From the NCBI GenBank assembly GCA_903922465.1, contig CAIXTV010000067.1, positions 1 to 64,000 on the forward strand: a stretch of DNA of 64,000 nucleotides, in the 5' to 3' direction. The stretch comes from an uncultured bacterium. Lineage in GTDB: Bacteria > Bacteroidota > Bacteroidia > Bacteroidales > CAIXTV01. The notes below the pieces were generated by a model. It did no database searches. It was given only the letters and a program-made list of their open reading frames with translations, and was not told the DNA's origin. How positions within the stretch are numbered: position 1 is the stretch's first letter; each line of letters begins with the position of its first letter. Made by a program: the position numbers and the translations under genes. Shown one piece after another: positions 51,174-61,096 of the stretch.

Positions 51174-52303
51174 TATTTATTTATGAATTCTAATATTGAG
51201 GAGGTGATGTGTTTTAATTGTTCTTCATCCAATTCGGTGTGCATAGGCAATGAAACTACTGTGTTGCTTAGCATTTCGGTGATAGGAAAATCGCCAGCTT
51301 TATATCTTGGGTCGAGATAGGCTTTTTGCAAATGCAATGGAACTGGATAATATATCATAGCAGGAATGTCTTTCGTGCCTAAATAATCAATTAGTGCAGC
51401 GCGGTCAATACCACTTGTAACCAAAGTATATTGATGAAAAACATGATTGGTATAAGCAGCAGTGACTGGAGTTTTAAGATTTGGACAGTTTGCAAAGGCA
51501 TTGTTGTAATACGTTGCGGCATTATTACGTGCCGTTGCATATTCGTCGAGGTGTTGTAGTTTTACTTTAAGAACGGCTGCCTGAATGCTGTCTAAGCGTG
51601 AATTCACTCCAACTAGGTCGTGATAATAGCGAACAACCATTCCGTGGTTCACTATGATGCGAAGTTGTTTTGCAAGTTCGTCGTCATTAGTAAATATAGC
51701 ACCTCCATCGCCATAGCATCCTAGGTTTTTTGATGGAAAGAAAGATGTGCAACCTAGTTGTCCGATGGTTCCTGCTTTTTTGCGGCTTCCATCTTTAAAT
51801 ATATAATCGGCTCCGATGGCCTGACAAGTATCTTCAATAACAAAAAGATTATGTTTTTCCGAAATTTCCATGATGCGTTCCATGTTGGCACATTGGCCGA
51901 ACAAATGAACAGGGACCACGGCTTTTGTTTTTGGTGTGATGGCTCGTTCGAAGGCTTCGGGATCGATATTAAAAGTGCCTTCTTCAACATCAACCAACAC
52001 TGGTGTTAGTCCAAGCAATGCGATTACTTCGGCGGTTGCTATGAAGGTGAATGAAGTGGTAATTACTTCGTCGCCAGGCTTTAAATTGAGAGCCATCATG
52101 GCTACTTGCAATGCATCGGTGCCATTAGCACAAGGAATTACATGCTTTACGCCCAAATATGTTTCTAAGTCTTTTTGGAATTGCTGTACGGCTGGTCCAT
52201 TAATAAATGCAGTGTTTTCAATAACTTCCTGAATGGCATGATCGACTTCAGTTTTTATTTTTTGGTATTGACTTTTTAGGTCAACCATTTGAATTTTTTT
52301 CAT
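51173..52303 (-). CDS. DegT/DnrJ/EryC1 aminotransferase, WbpE-like
   Basis: MVDLKSQYQKIKTEVDHAIQEVIENTAFINGPAVQQF; FFPSKNLGCYGDGGAIFTND; GVNSRLDSIQAAVL. Confidence 0.93.
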   Translation of the reverse strand: MKKIQMVDLKSQYQKIKTEVDHAIQEVIENTAFINGPAVQQFQKDLETYLGVKHVIPCANGTDALQVAMMALNLKPGDEVITTSFTFIATAEVIALLGLTPVLVDVEEGTFNIDPEAFERAITPKTKAVVPVHLFGQCANMERIMEISEKHNLFVIEDTCQAIGADYIFKDGSRKKAGTIGQLGCTSFFPSKNLGCYGDGGAIFTNDDELAKQLRIIVNHGMVVRYYHDLVGVNSRLDSIQAAVLKVKLQHLDEYATARNNAATYYNNAFANCPNLKTPVTAAYTNHVFHQYTLVTSGIDRAALIDYLGTKDIPAMIYYPVPLHLQKAYLDPRYKAGDFPITEMLSNTVVSLPMHTELDEEQLKHITSSILEFINK

Positions 52304-52567
52304 CTAAGTAATGTTATAGTAAAATTTAGTTTTTGCAAAGATAGAATTTTCTATTCTACATTTTCAATTTTGATGTAATTCATCAGGCAAATAGTCCTCA
52401 GATGACTGTTCTCAGAGAGTAAAAGCGCAATTAGTTTGTCGATTTTAGATATAAAAAAACTTTCCATTTTCCGTTAGCCTAAGAAAAAAGGTGTTTTTAG
52501 GCTAAAAGAAAACGGAAAGAGTTAAATTAGACAAGAGTCGATTGACAAATTTTTTGGTATTTCGAAC

Positions 52568-53212
52568 CTATGCTTTTGTGCGGAAAGGAATAGGATTGCA
52601 ATACGCTCCGATGCCTGTTGGAAAAACACCGGCAACACGAATTAAATATCTAGTATCAACCTTTAAATTAGTAATCTCCATTGCGAGATTTTTGTTCCCA
52701 GCTAGAATAACATAAACTGGGTCGTGACCCGAAATGATTTCGGCAACCTGAGCTAAATATGCTCCAGCGCCTTTTTCTTTAGGATATTCAATATTAACGG
52801 TACCTGCTTCAACTCCATCTTCAGCTTTGAAAATCCTTGGACCTCTTGGTTTTGGATCTTCATATAATTCGAATTTCATTTCAACAGGTAATGCAGGAAG
52901 ATTATTTTCATTGGCATAGTTTTCAACACATAAAGCAGTGCCACGATAGTAATCGCGTAGTAGAAAAATTCTATCCTTTAAACGAATTCCGGCAGCCTTG
53001 TCGCCACCTTTCCACAAATGGAAATCGATTGTTGAGGAAGCACAAAGATTATTAATCTCTACAACAGTATGGGGATAATTAGTAATTTCGGTGTGACTGG
53101 TCATTTCGATAGCCATATTCTGATTACGTTCAATAACAACCAAGGGGTTTCTTGATTTGATGGATGTTTTAACTCTAATGATGATGATCATTAATAATAT
53201 ATTTAGTTTCAT
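52568..53212 (-). CDS. Small uncharacterised protein, possible Fn3-like C-terminus
   Basis: 214-aa ORF (true start may be internal, e.g. MAIEMTSHTEI). C-terminal LKVDTRYLIRVAGVFPTGIGAYCNPIPFRTKA resembles the last strands of an Fn3 domain. Confidence 0.65.
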   Translation of the reverse strand: MKLNILLMIIIIRVKTSIKSRNPLVVIERNQNMAIEMTSHTEITNYPHTVVEINNLCASSTIDFHLWKGGDKAAGIRLKDRIFLLRDYYRGTALCVENYANENNLPALPVEMKFELYEDPKPRGPRIFKAEDGVEAGTVNIEYPKEKGAGAYLAQVAEIISGHDPVYVILAGNKNLAMEITNLKVDTRYLIRVAGVFPTGIGAYCNPIPFRTKA

Positions 53213-53312
53213 TTTATTTGTTTTTAAAGTGATTATATTTTTTTTATTTGCAATTTGTTTTATTAAAGAAAATTGTTTTATGATTTGATTCAGACATTAT
53301 TTATGTTTAGAA

Positions 53313-53524
53313 CAACATACAAGGAACAACGAGCAACATACAGGGAGCAACGAGCAACATACAGGAAGCAACGAACAATACCTATTGATGCAACGAGCAA
53401 CATACAGGAAGCAACGTGCAATATGCTGGAAGAAATGATCAACACACAAGGAGCAACGTGCAATACCTATTGATGCAATGTGCAACATAGTGGAAGCAAC
53501 AATCAACATAGTGGAAGCAAGCTC
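53313..53524 (+). repeat. Array G: ~10 units of a 21(22)-bp repeat
   Basis: CAACATACAAGGAACAACGAG | CAACATACAGGGAGCAACGAG | CAACATACAGGAAGCAACGAA | CAATACCTATTGATGCAACGAG ... CAACATAGTGGAAGCAACAAT. Confidence 0.95.
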
Positions 53525-53789
53525 CCTTGTGTTTGAACGAATATTCTTTGCTTAGAAACGTTGCTTACAAATAAAGGGGAGGAGATTTATCGTGCCGAAT
53601 GCACAATTCTTTCATATGTATCAGAACAACATCTACCGAATTTCTTACATGCACTATAAAAGGGCAAGTAAAAAAAACATAATAATCGCATCTCAAATAT
53701 ATACTCATGACGAAAGAGTTTTAAATTCTAATTGCAAAGATACATATTTTTTAAATTCCAACAAAATTCAAAAAAAATAATTCTTTTAT

Positions 53790-53819
53790 TTTGTGAATCA
53801 AACGATATGTATACTTTTG
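53790..53819 (+). promoter_or_regulatory. Bacteroidota-type promoter: -33 TTTG, 18-nt spacer, -7 TACTTTTG
   Basis: TTTG at 53790-53793 and TACTTTTG at 53812-53819, 27 nt before ATG 53847. Confidence 0.7.
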
Positions 53820-53846
53820 CAAGTCCAATTTATAATACTTATTTTC

Positions 53847-56462
53847 ATGAAAAAACAATTATCCTGCATTATTATTGCACTGATTATGCAATTATCAGCC
53901 GTAGCAACACCAATTAGCGGAACATTTAGCATTCCGGGCGATTATTCAAGTATTTCAGCAGCAATTGCTGATATAAACACAAACGGCATAGGTAGCTGAG
54001 GTGCAACTTTCAATGTTGCTGCAGCTTACACCGAATCGGTTGTTGGGTTAACATTATCAACTACCACTACCCTCGACAGCAATCATTTCATAACTTTCCG
54101 AAAAGCAGGCGCCGGACTAAACCCCAAAGTTACTGCCTCGGGTAGCATTGCAACAAGCGATGCCGCTATAGCAATAATGGGTTCAAGTTATGTTACTTTT
54201 GATGGAATTGATATTGGTGTGACTGGGACAAATGTTGAATATGGCTATTATCTGCAAAACGTTTCGGGAACAAATGGTTCACAAAACAACAACATTAAAA
54301 ATTGCCAGATTACATTGAATAAAAGCAATAATAACTCTATCGGAATTTATCAAAACGCTTCCATAGCCATTAGCTCATCAACAGGTGCAAATTCTAATAA
54401 TGTATATCGCAAAATCAATATTGATAATAGTTTTACGGGAATTTGGTTGGTTTCGCAAGCTGCCTTTCCCGATATAAACTGCGTAATTGATTCATGCAAG
54501 GTTGGAACCACTGCCAATAGTATAGGTGGCGTTGGAACAGGAGCAACCTGGGGAATCAGATGCGATTATGCAAACACTATCATAATTTCGGCAAATGAAG
54601 TTGGAAATATAACTATGACAGGAACTAAAAACATAGGCGGAATCTTTTTAGGCGGATGCACGGGTTTAAGTCAGGTATATAACAATAAGGTTCATGATTT
54701 AAAAGTTACTAGCACATCAACGAGTTCTGCTCCGATAGGAATAAGAATTGATGAGCCTTCCGGATACAGCGCAATGCTGTACAATAATATGATTTGGGGC
54801 TTTTCACATGGCATCACTTCACCTAATGCAACCCTATTGTTTCGTGCCATTTCAATCAATACTAATGGTTCAACAGGGACAGTGAATGTTTATAATAATA
54901 CCGCATGGATTGCAAGTGGAGCAAATCCTTCAAGCGCAGTATTTAGTATTGGAAGTGGATTGGCAAATGTTAAGAATAATATATTCTATAATACATCAAC
55001 AGCAGGAGCAACCTCATTGAGGTATTGCTATTATGCAGCCTCCGGAACTCTGAATACCTCCGATTATAATGAGCTTTATATTCCAACAGGAACTAATAAT
55101 TATATTGGTAATTATGCTTCTGCTAATAAGACTTTGTTGAGCGATTGGCGCACATCAACCAACATGGATGCCAATTCATTAAATTTGACACTTAATTTCA
55201 CTTCAGCTTCAAACCCACATTTGGATGTTAATTCGAATTGTAATTTTGATGGAAAAGGGACTTACATTTTAGGGATTACACAGGATATAGACAATGACAT
55301 TCGCGATTTAACTATGCCCGATATTGGTGCTGATGAATTTCAAGGAGGATGCATCGCTCCTAACGTATTTACGGTAATCGGGGGAGGTAGTTTTTGTGCA
55401 GCAGGTTTAGGTGTAATTGTTGGCTTAAACGGTTCTCAAGTTGGTGTTAAATATCAATTATATCGCGATGGTTCCATCGTAGTTGGATCTCCTGTTGGAG
55501 GTACAGGAAGCTCCATTTCATTCGGAAATCAAAATATTGCAGGGACCTATACTGTCAAAACAACTTCAGATGGCTGCTATTGTATCGCCACAATGATAGG
55601 AAGTGCGCAATTAAACATGGTGCCCATTCCTGATCAACCTTTAGGAAACACCCCACAGGTTTTTATTAACGGTGGCACAATTTCCGACTTACAAGTTACA
55701 GGTACTCTCATTCAGTGGTATGATGCAGCAACAGGTGGCAATTTAATTAGCTCTACCGATTCGTTAATCGACGGAAACACATATTATGCCAGTCAAATTG
55801 TGGGTGGATGTGAAAGTCAAAACCGTTTGGCCGTGAATGTAATCTTGATTCATATTAAAGTGGTTAATATTCATTTATTCCTAGAGGGTTTATATAATTC
55901 AGTAAGTATGCAGATGAATGAAGCCAAGGATGGTAGCAGTGATGAAGTTAAATGGGGATATGGCATAGCCGATAGAATACAAGTGGATCTTTTCGAAGAA
56001 AATCCTCCTTATGCGCCAATAGGCGTAAGCATAAGTGGAATTGATTTAACAACAGGAGGTTTAGCAACGTTTCAGGTTTCACCTAGCTGGAGTGGAAATT
56101 ATTATATTAGAATCAGATCTAGAAATCACTTAGAAACATGGTCAACTATAGCAGTTCCTTTTAGCTCCTCAACTGTTGAGTATAATTTCACTACTGCATC
56201 TATGCAGGCTTATGGCCTTAGTTCACAGGTTAAGGTTTCATCAAATCCTGATGTGTATGCCTTTTATCTTGGCGATTTAGATCAGGGAGGATGGGTCGAT
56301 TCAGAGGATTTTAATTTATTTGAACCCTATTTAACTGCAGGGACTGTAGGATTTGTTATAGCCGATTTTAATGGAAGTGGTTGGGTCGACTCTGATGATT
56401 TCAATCTTTTTGAATTAAGATTAACCACAGGGGCTTTTGCGCAATATCCTGGAAAGAAATAG
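53847..56462 (+). pseudogene. Secreted parallel beta-helix / Ig-like protein with C-terminal dockerin-like repeats, interrupted by one in-frame TGA at 53997
   Basis: MKKQLSCIIIALIMQLSAVATPISGTFSIPGDYSSISAAIADINTNGIGS*GATFNVAAAYTESVV... continues in frame into the listed 761-aa ORF. C-terminus GDLDQGGWVDSEDFNLFEPYLTAG...ADFNGSGWVDSDDFNLFELRLTTG. Confidence 0.8.
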
Positions 56463-56469
56463 AAGGAAT

Positions 56470-57309
56470 TTATCTCTTAATAAACTTCTGTCTGCCAACT
56501 ATTAGATTATTATTCATCAGCTGAATAATGTATAAGCCATTGGTCAAATTAGAAACATCAATATTGTTTTTATAATTTCCCGAATAAATTGTTTCACCCA
56601 AATTGTTCATAATTTGAATTTTATTAAAAACATCACACGACGTAATGTTTATTTGATTTGATGCAGGATTAGGGTATAGATTTATGTTGGCAGAATTGTT
56701 TTCCTTAACATTAGTATTGATTACCGAACCATAAATAAAGATATCATCTATTTTAGAAACCCCTGCAGAAGTAACAATAGTTCCAACAGAGCTAGTGTCG
56801 GAAGTCATAAGCCAACGTATTGCCAAAGCACTCTGATTGTTGCAGCCTAAAGGCAGCGAAATGCTATCGACAAAAGCCGTAGTGTAATCGTTTGCAGTGA
56901 TGATATTACCTCCTGCGATATCTGTCCACGAAATTCCCATATCGATAGTATATTGAAGTTTAAAATCGCGTGGTCCTGCATTTGCTCCACCCGATTGCTG
57001 ACGCGAAGAAAGATGCAGATTATCATACCCCATTGTATTCACATCTATAATCCAGTACTTTGTTCCGTTACCATTGTCCCACGCTGTGGCTTGTGCCGAT
57101 TTTGTTGTATACCCGTTTTTCGAAAAGTCGATTACGGTTGTACCCATAGCTTTGATTGTTTTACTTGCATTTTGAGCAATACCCTGATCGGCAATACTGT
57201 CAATTGATGTGCCCGTTGGGAAACTCCATCCGGCAATTATACTTTGCGACATGAGTGATTGGCTTGCAGCTAGGGCTGCACCTAAGAAAATAGTTTTTAT
57301 TAAATTCAT
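56470..57309 (-). CDS. Secreted protein with T9SS type A C-terminal sorting domain
   Basis: C-terminus NLYPNPASNQINITSCDVFNKIQIMNNLGETIYSGNYKNNIDVSNLTNGLYIIQLMNNNLIVGRQKFIKR. Confidence 0.85.
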   Translation of the reverse strand: MNLIKTIFLGAALAASQSLMSQSIIAGWSFPTGTSIDSIADQGIAQNASKTIKAMGTTVIDFSKNGYTTKSAQATAWDNGNGTKYWIIDVNTMGYDNLHLSSRQQSGGANAGPRDFKLQYTIDMGISWTDIAGGNIITANDYTTAFVDSISLPLGCNNQSALAIRWLMTSDTSSVGTIVTSAGVSKIDDIFIYGSVINTNVKENNSANINLYPNPASNQINITSCDVFNKIQIMNNLGETIYSGNYKNNIDVSNLTNGLYIIQLMNNNLIVGRQKFIKR

Positions 57310-57313
57310 TTTG

Positions 57314-59620
57314 TTATAGTTTAAAAGTTAAATTAATGGTTGTATATCTGCCTGGTGAAATTTGGCCTTTATTATTTATGTAAGGAATATCCAATACGTC
57401 AATCATATTAAGGCGGATGAGAAAATTGTGAAACACTTCCTTAAACAGACTTGCATTTAACTGCCAATAACCGTTATTCTTCAGGATGTTTTCATCATCA
57501 GCCCAAGTGAAACTGCGATATGAAGCATTAAGTGTGAAATGCACAATTTTGCTGCTGAGTTGCAAGGCGGCATACAATTGATGATTAGGAACATCGGTCA
57601 GATGTTTTCCTTTCAGATCGATATCGGTAGAAGTATTGATTTTGTATTTGGTAATGATGGAATTTGTATAGGCATAGTTGCCCGTAAACTTTAGGAATTT
57701 ACAAATAGGAAAACTAACAGAAATCTCAGCCCCAGCAATGCTTACGTCGCCAATGTTTTCCCTTTTCAGAATAGGTTTCAATTTATCGCCACCAGTAAAC
57801 ACAGAATCGCCTGTGGCGGCAAAATACATAAAATCTTTCCCAAAAGAATAGTATAAGGAGGGTTCTATTTTAATTCTATCTATGCTGATATCTCCACCAA
57901 TTTCATAATTGTCAATTTTTTCGGGATTAAGAAAAGGATTTGCCAGCTTGAAACCTTTCGATACGTTTCCATTGCGACAGATGTCATCTAAAATTGGAGG
58001 ACGGAAACCTTTGTTCCAGGCAAGATATGCATTGATTTTTGAACTTATGTTATATTTCAGAGCTACTTTTGGACTTAAAGCACTCCATTCGGCAGGATCT
58101 AAGCTATTAGGATAAAGGTTCATGAACTCAGTGTTTGAGCTTGCCTCATCAATGTGGAAATAACCCTTGTGGAAATGTGCATAATCGAAACGTAAGCCAA
58201 CGTCAATAACAAACTTCTTCTCCCAAAGCGAATGTTCATAATCGCAAAACACTCCTGCCATATCTATTTCTCCCCTATTGTTAATGATATCGCTTGCCGT
58301 TTTATAGACATCGCTTCCATCCACACTTCCACTCTTAAAGTCAATGCCCCCAACAAAATTGCCATGTTTCCCAAGTTGAGAGGTTGCGGTAAGCCAAGCT
58401 CCCAAATCGTTTCGGGTGGTTTCGGTATTGTATAAAGTATATTTATTTGCATTCTTTACACTCATGCTTTCGGTTTGCCTTGAATAGAGTTCAGATTGAA
58501 GGTATATATTCCCTTCTATTTTAATATTTTTAATAGAAGATGTCAGATTCATTCTTGCGAAATGAGTGGCATATTGGCTATAGGTGCCGTCTTTCTCATA
58601 TATGTGCGTTCCTTCACCTCTTTTGTCATCATAATAGGAATATTCTGCAGTGATGCTTGTTTTGCTATTAAAAGAATAACCTCCTTTAGCGCCTATGCTG
58701 TATTCCCAAAGCTTGGTCGCAATATCGGTTGAATCGCGCAAGCTATCGGGGACTATAATATAGCCATCCCCAGCACGATAATGGCTGAACAATTGCCACC
58801 AAAAGCCATGCAGTTCTTTAACATGATTCCCTCCTGCAATAAAGTCAATACCTTTAGTTCCATAACTTCCAACATAAACTTTGGTCATTAATTCGAAGGG
58901 TTTTTTGGGTTTAGCTGAAATGATATTAACCACACCTGCCATAGCAGAACCTCCATAAATGATGGATGTAGGTCCCTTTGCCACTTCAATGCTTTCGATA
59001 TTATCATTCATAATGCGGTTCCAGTTGATGCTTCCTCCATCTGCTTTATTAAGAGGGATTCCGTCTTGCAAAATCAATACACGTTGAGCGCTGTTTAATC
59101 CTCTCATACTAATGCTGGCATTACGGCTGAAAATCCCCTGACTTCTATCAACTATCACTCCAGGCAATTGACCCAGAAGTTCGTCGGCATACATGGCTGG
59201 TTCTGCATCAATAGACTTTGCATCGATAAGATGTATTCGAAGGGGTATATCTTTTATTTCTCTTGAACTTCGGGTAGCTGTTACAAAGAAGGGTTCAATT
59301 TCTACTGTCCTTCTGCGAAGCTCAATTCGTAAAAAAGTTGTGGCAGCACTCACAATTACAGTAGTATCTTCATAACCCACATAAGAAAATACTATGTTTG
59401 AAGTTCCTTCATTTGGAATTTCGAAACTAAAGCTTCCTGATGCATCGCTGGCAAGCTTTGTTTGATGTTTTATGTTATGTATTTTGCATCCGCTTAATGC
59501 CTGATGGGTTTCGGCATCTTGCACATTTCCTTTGATTAGATGTTGCGAAAAACCACTTAGGTTCATAAGCAATAATGCAGATAACCAAAGACCTTTATTA
59601 TAAAAACGAAACATAAACAT
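57314..59620 (-). CDS. TonB-dependent receptor with N-terminal carboxypeptidase-regulatory-like domain
   Basis: IKGNVQDAETHQALSGCKI; plug GVIVDRSQGIFSRNASISMRGLNSAQRVLILQDGIPLNKADGG; C-terminal TTINLTFKL beta strand. Confidence 0.92.
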   Translation of the reverse strand: MFMFRFYNKGLWLSALLLMNLSGFSQHLIKGNVQDAETHQALSGCKIHNIKHQTKLASDASGSFSFEIPNEGTSNIVFSYVGYEDTTVIVSAATTFLRIELRRRTVEIEPFFVTATRSSREIKDIPLRIHLIDAKSIDAEPAMYADELLGQLPGVIVDRSQGIFSRNASISMRGLNSAQRVLILQDGIPLNKADGGSINWNRIMNDNIESIEVAKGPTSIIYGGSAMAGVVNIISAKPKKPFELMTKVYVGSYGTKGIDFIAGGNHVKELHGFWWQLFSHYRAGDGYIIVPDSLRDSTDIATKLWEYSIGAKGGYSFNSKTSITAEYSYYDDKRGEGTHIYEKDGTYSQYATHFARMNLTSSIKNIKIEGNIYLQSELYSRQTESMSVKNANKYTLYNTETTRNDLGAWLTATSQLGKHGNFVGGIDFKSGSVDGSDVYKTASDIINNRGEIDMAGVFCDYEHSLWEKKFVIDVGLRFDYAHFHKGYFHIDEASSNTEFMNLYPNSLDPAEWSALSPKVALKYNISSKINAYLAWNKGFRPPILDDICRNGNVSKGFKLANPFLNPEKIDNYEIGGDISIDRIKIEPSLYYSFGKDFMYFAATGDSVFTGGDKLKPILKRENIGDVSIAGAEISVSFPICKFLKFTGNYAYTNSIITKYKINTSTDIDLKGKHLTDVPNHQLYAALQLSSKIVHFTLNASYRSFTWADDENILKNNGYWQLNASLFKEVFHNFLIRLNMIDVLDIPYINNKGQISPGRYTTINLTFKL

Positions 59621-60519
59621 TATTGCTGACGCTTTATATTCATCACCACATGGCCAGTGTCGCCAGCTGTAACAGAACTTATTTCAATTAAGCCGAGTTT
59701 CCCTGCATGGTCGATAAACGAGAGCAACATTCCAGCCTCCAGATACTTTGCTTTTCGTTTGGCATCAATGGGGTTGTAAGCTGCAAGGATTAAACTATCA
59801 TTCGAAGCAGCATGAAAGCTGATAAGACTAACATCGGTAGTGTCGTAACGGGTTTCATTTTTAATGGTCCAGTTCGAAATGCCATTTACTCCTGTATAAT
59901 AATTAGGTGCTTCCGTTTCGTTAGGAGAGGAAAGGGTTGATAGATAGGGCCCGAAATAATATAGCATATCGATGGAGTCCTGAAATGCGAAAGCATCAGC
60001 CAAAGTGTAGGTTAGGCCTGTGTTAAATGAAAAGAAATTCCCGAAAGAGATATTACTTTGAGCCCCAAGAGTGATATTGTTGAAAGAAATAATGTTTCCG
60101 TATTGCGAGATGGCGCTTTTAGTTAAAGTGACGGAGACTGATGATTTGTTGCGATCTTTATCCATCACCGTAATAATCCATTTTTCAGCAGCTAAGGAGG
60201 ACTTTATAATTTCATAAGTCCAGTTTAATTCAGAAACATTTAAACCGCTATCCAATAGGGTTTGAATATTTGTTCCATTGTCGATGCTTACGTTAATATA
60301 AGTGATATTTGCCCCCATTGCTTTGGCATTAATACCGATTTTAACCTTTGCGCCTACCGATAAGGTGGTATCGCCTGCTGCAAATCCCGCATCATGAATC
60401 AAGGTGATGGTGGGTGGGGCAGATTCGCTTTCTTTTTTGCACGAATACAAGATTCCGCATATGATAAATATGGAAATGAAAAAAAACACTATTCGCACAA
60501 AAAGCTTATGTACATTCAT
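59620..60519 (-). CDS. Lipoprotein of the TonB-receptor operon
   Basis: Lipobox IICGILYSCKKE; start overlaps receptor by 1 nt-level coupling. Confidence 0.78.
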   Translation of the reverse strand: MNVHKLFVRIVFFFISIFIICGILYSCKKESESAPPTITLIHDAGFAAGDTTLSVGAKVKIGINAKAMGANITYINVSIDNGTNIQTLLDSGLNVSELNWTYEIIKSSLAAEKWIITVMDKDRNKSSVSVTLTKSAISQYGNIISFNNITLGAQSNISFGNFFSFNTGLTYTLADAFAFQDSIDMLYYFGPYLSTLSSPNETEAPNYYTGVNGISNWTIKNETRYDTTDVSLISFHAASNDSLILAAYNPIDAKRKAKYLEAGMLLSFIDHAGKLGLIEISSVTAGDTGHVVMNIKRQQ

Positions 60520-60536
60520 TCTAATAAAAGTCTGAA

Positions 60537-61096
60537 CTATTTCTGTTTATCAAGCAGTTTAACCAGACCTAATCCGGCTAAAGCTCCCAAATATCCGAAA
60601 ATAAAATGTGTTAAAAAGGGGAAGAAAAACCCCTGAGCAAATGATTGAGAAATAACATTCGTGAAACCCCCAAATGACAAACGTGCAAAGGGAAGAAACA
60701 TCCACGAAAAGGCTCCGGCTAAACTAACGATGAAAATGTTTGAAGAAAGTTTATTCATCATTGCAAACATTACATCCATTACGATGCCCAGCAATAAATA
60801 CATAACGGGCATCAAGGGGTTTGAGAAGCCTAAAACTCCAGTTAAAAGTAATCCACCTGCACCCAAACAACTTATGGTGCTTGCATAAGGAAACCTTGAA
60901 AAGCCTCTTGCCGAAATTAGCAAGGCAATAAACAATATTCCAGCCTTCCGGGAAGATGCATTGGAATCCTCAGCTTTGCATGAAGGGTGATTGCCAAGGC
61001 TCCCATTAACAAAAGGAACAGGATTTCAATTGCTAAGGCAAAACTTTTATTGGGAAATACTTTTGATATACTCTTTTGAAGCACTGTGGTACTCAT
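60537..61096 (-). pseudogene. Small multi-TM membrane protein, apparent frameshift near 60941-60955
   Basis: Upstream frame MSTTVLQKSISKVFPNKSFALAIEILFLLLMGALAITLHAKLRIPMHLPGR continues in a different frame as KAGILFIALLISARGFSRFPYASTISCLGAGGLLLTGVLG... to 60537. Confidence 0.65.

Noticed and set aside
53997-53999. Selenocysteine recoding at TGA in the dockerin-like gene
   Set aside because: The position fits a Gly-Gly context in a secreted structural protein. I see no convincing SECIS hairpin and the homologous-looking context GSGGATF predicts glycine.
53997-53999. Genetic code with UGA = Gly (as in Gracilibacteria/SR1)
   Set aside because: Other genes in this window use TGA as a functional stop and the gene content is clearly Bacteroidota.
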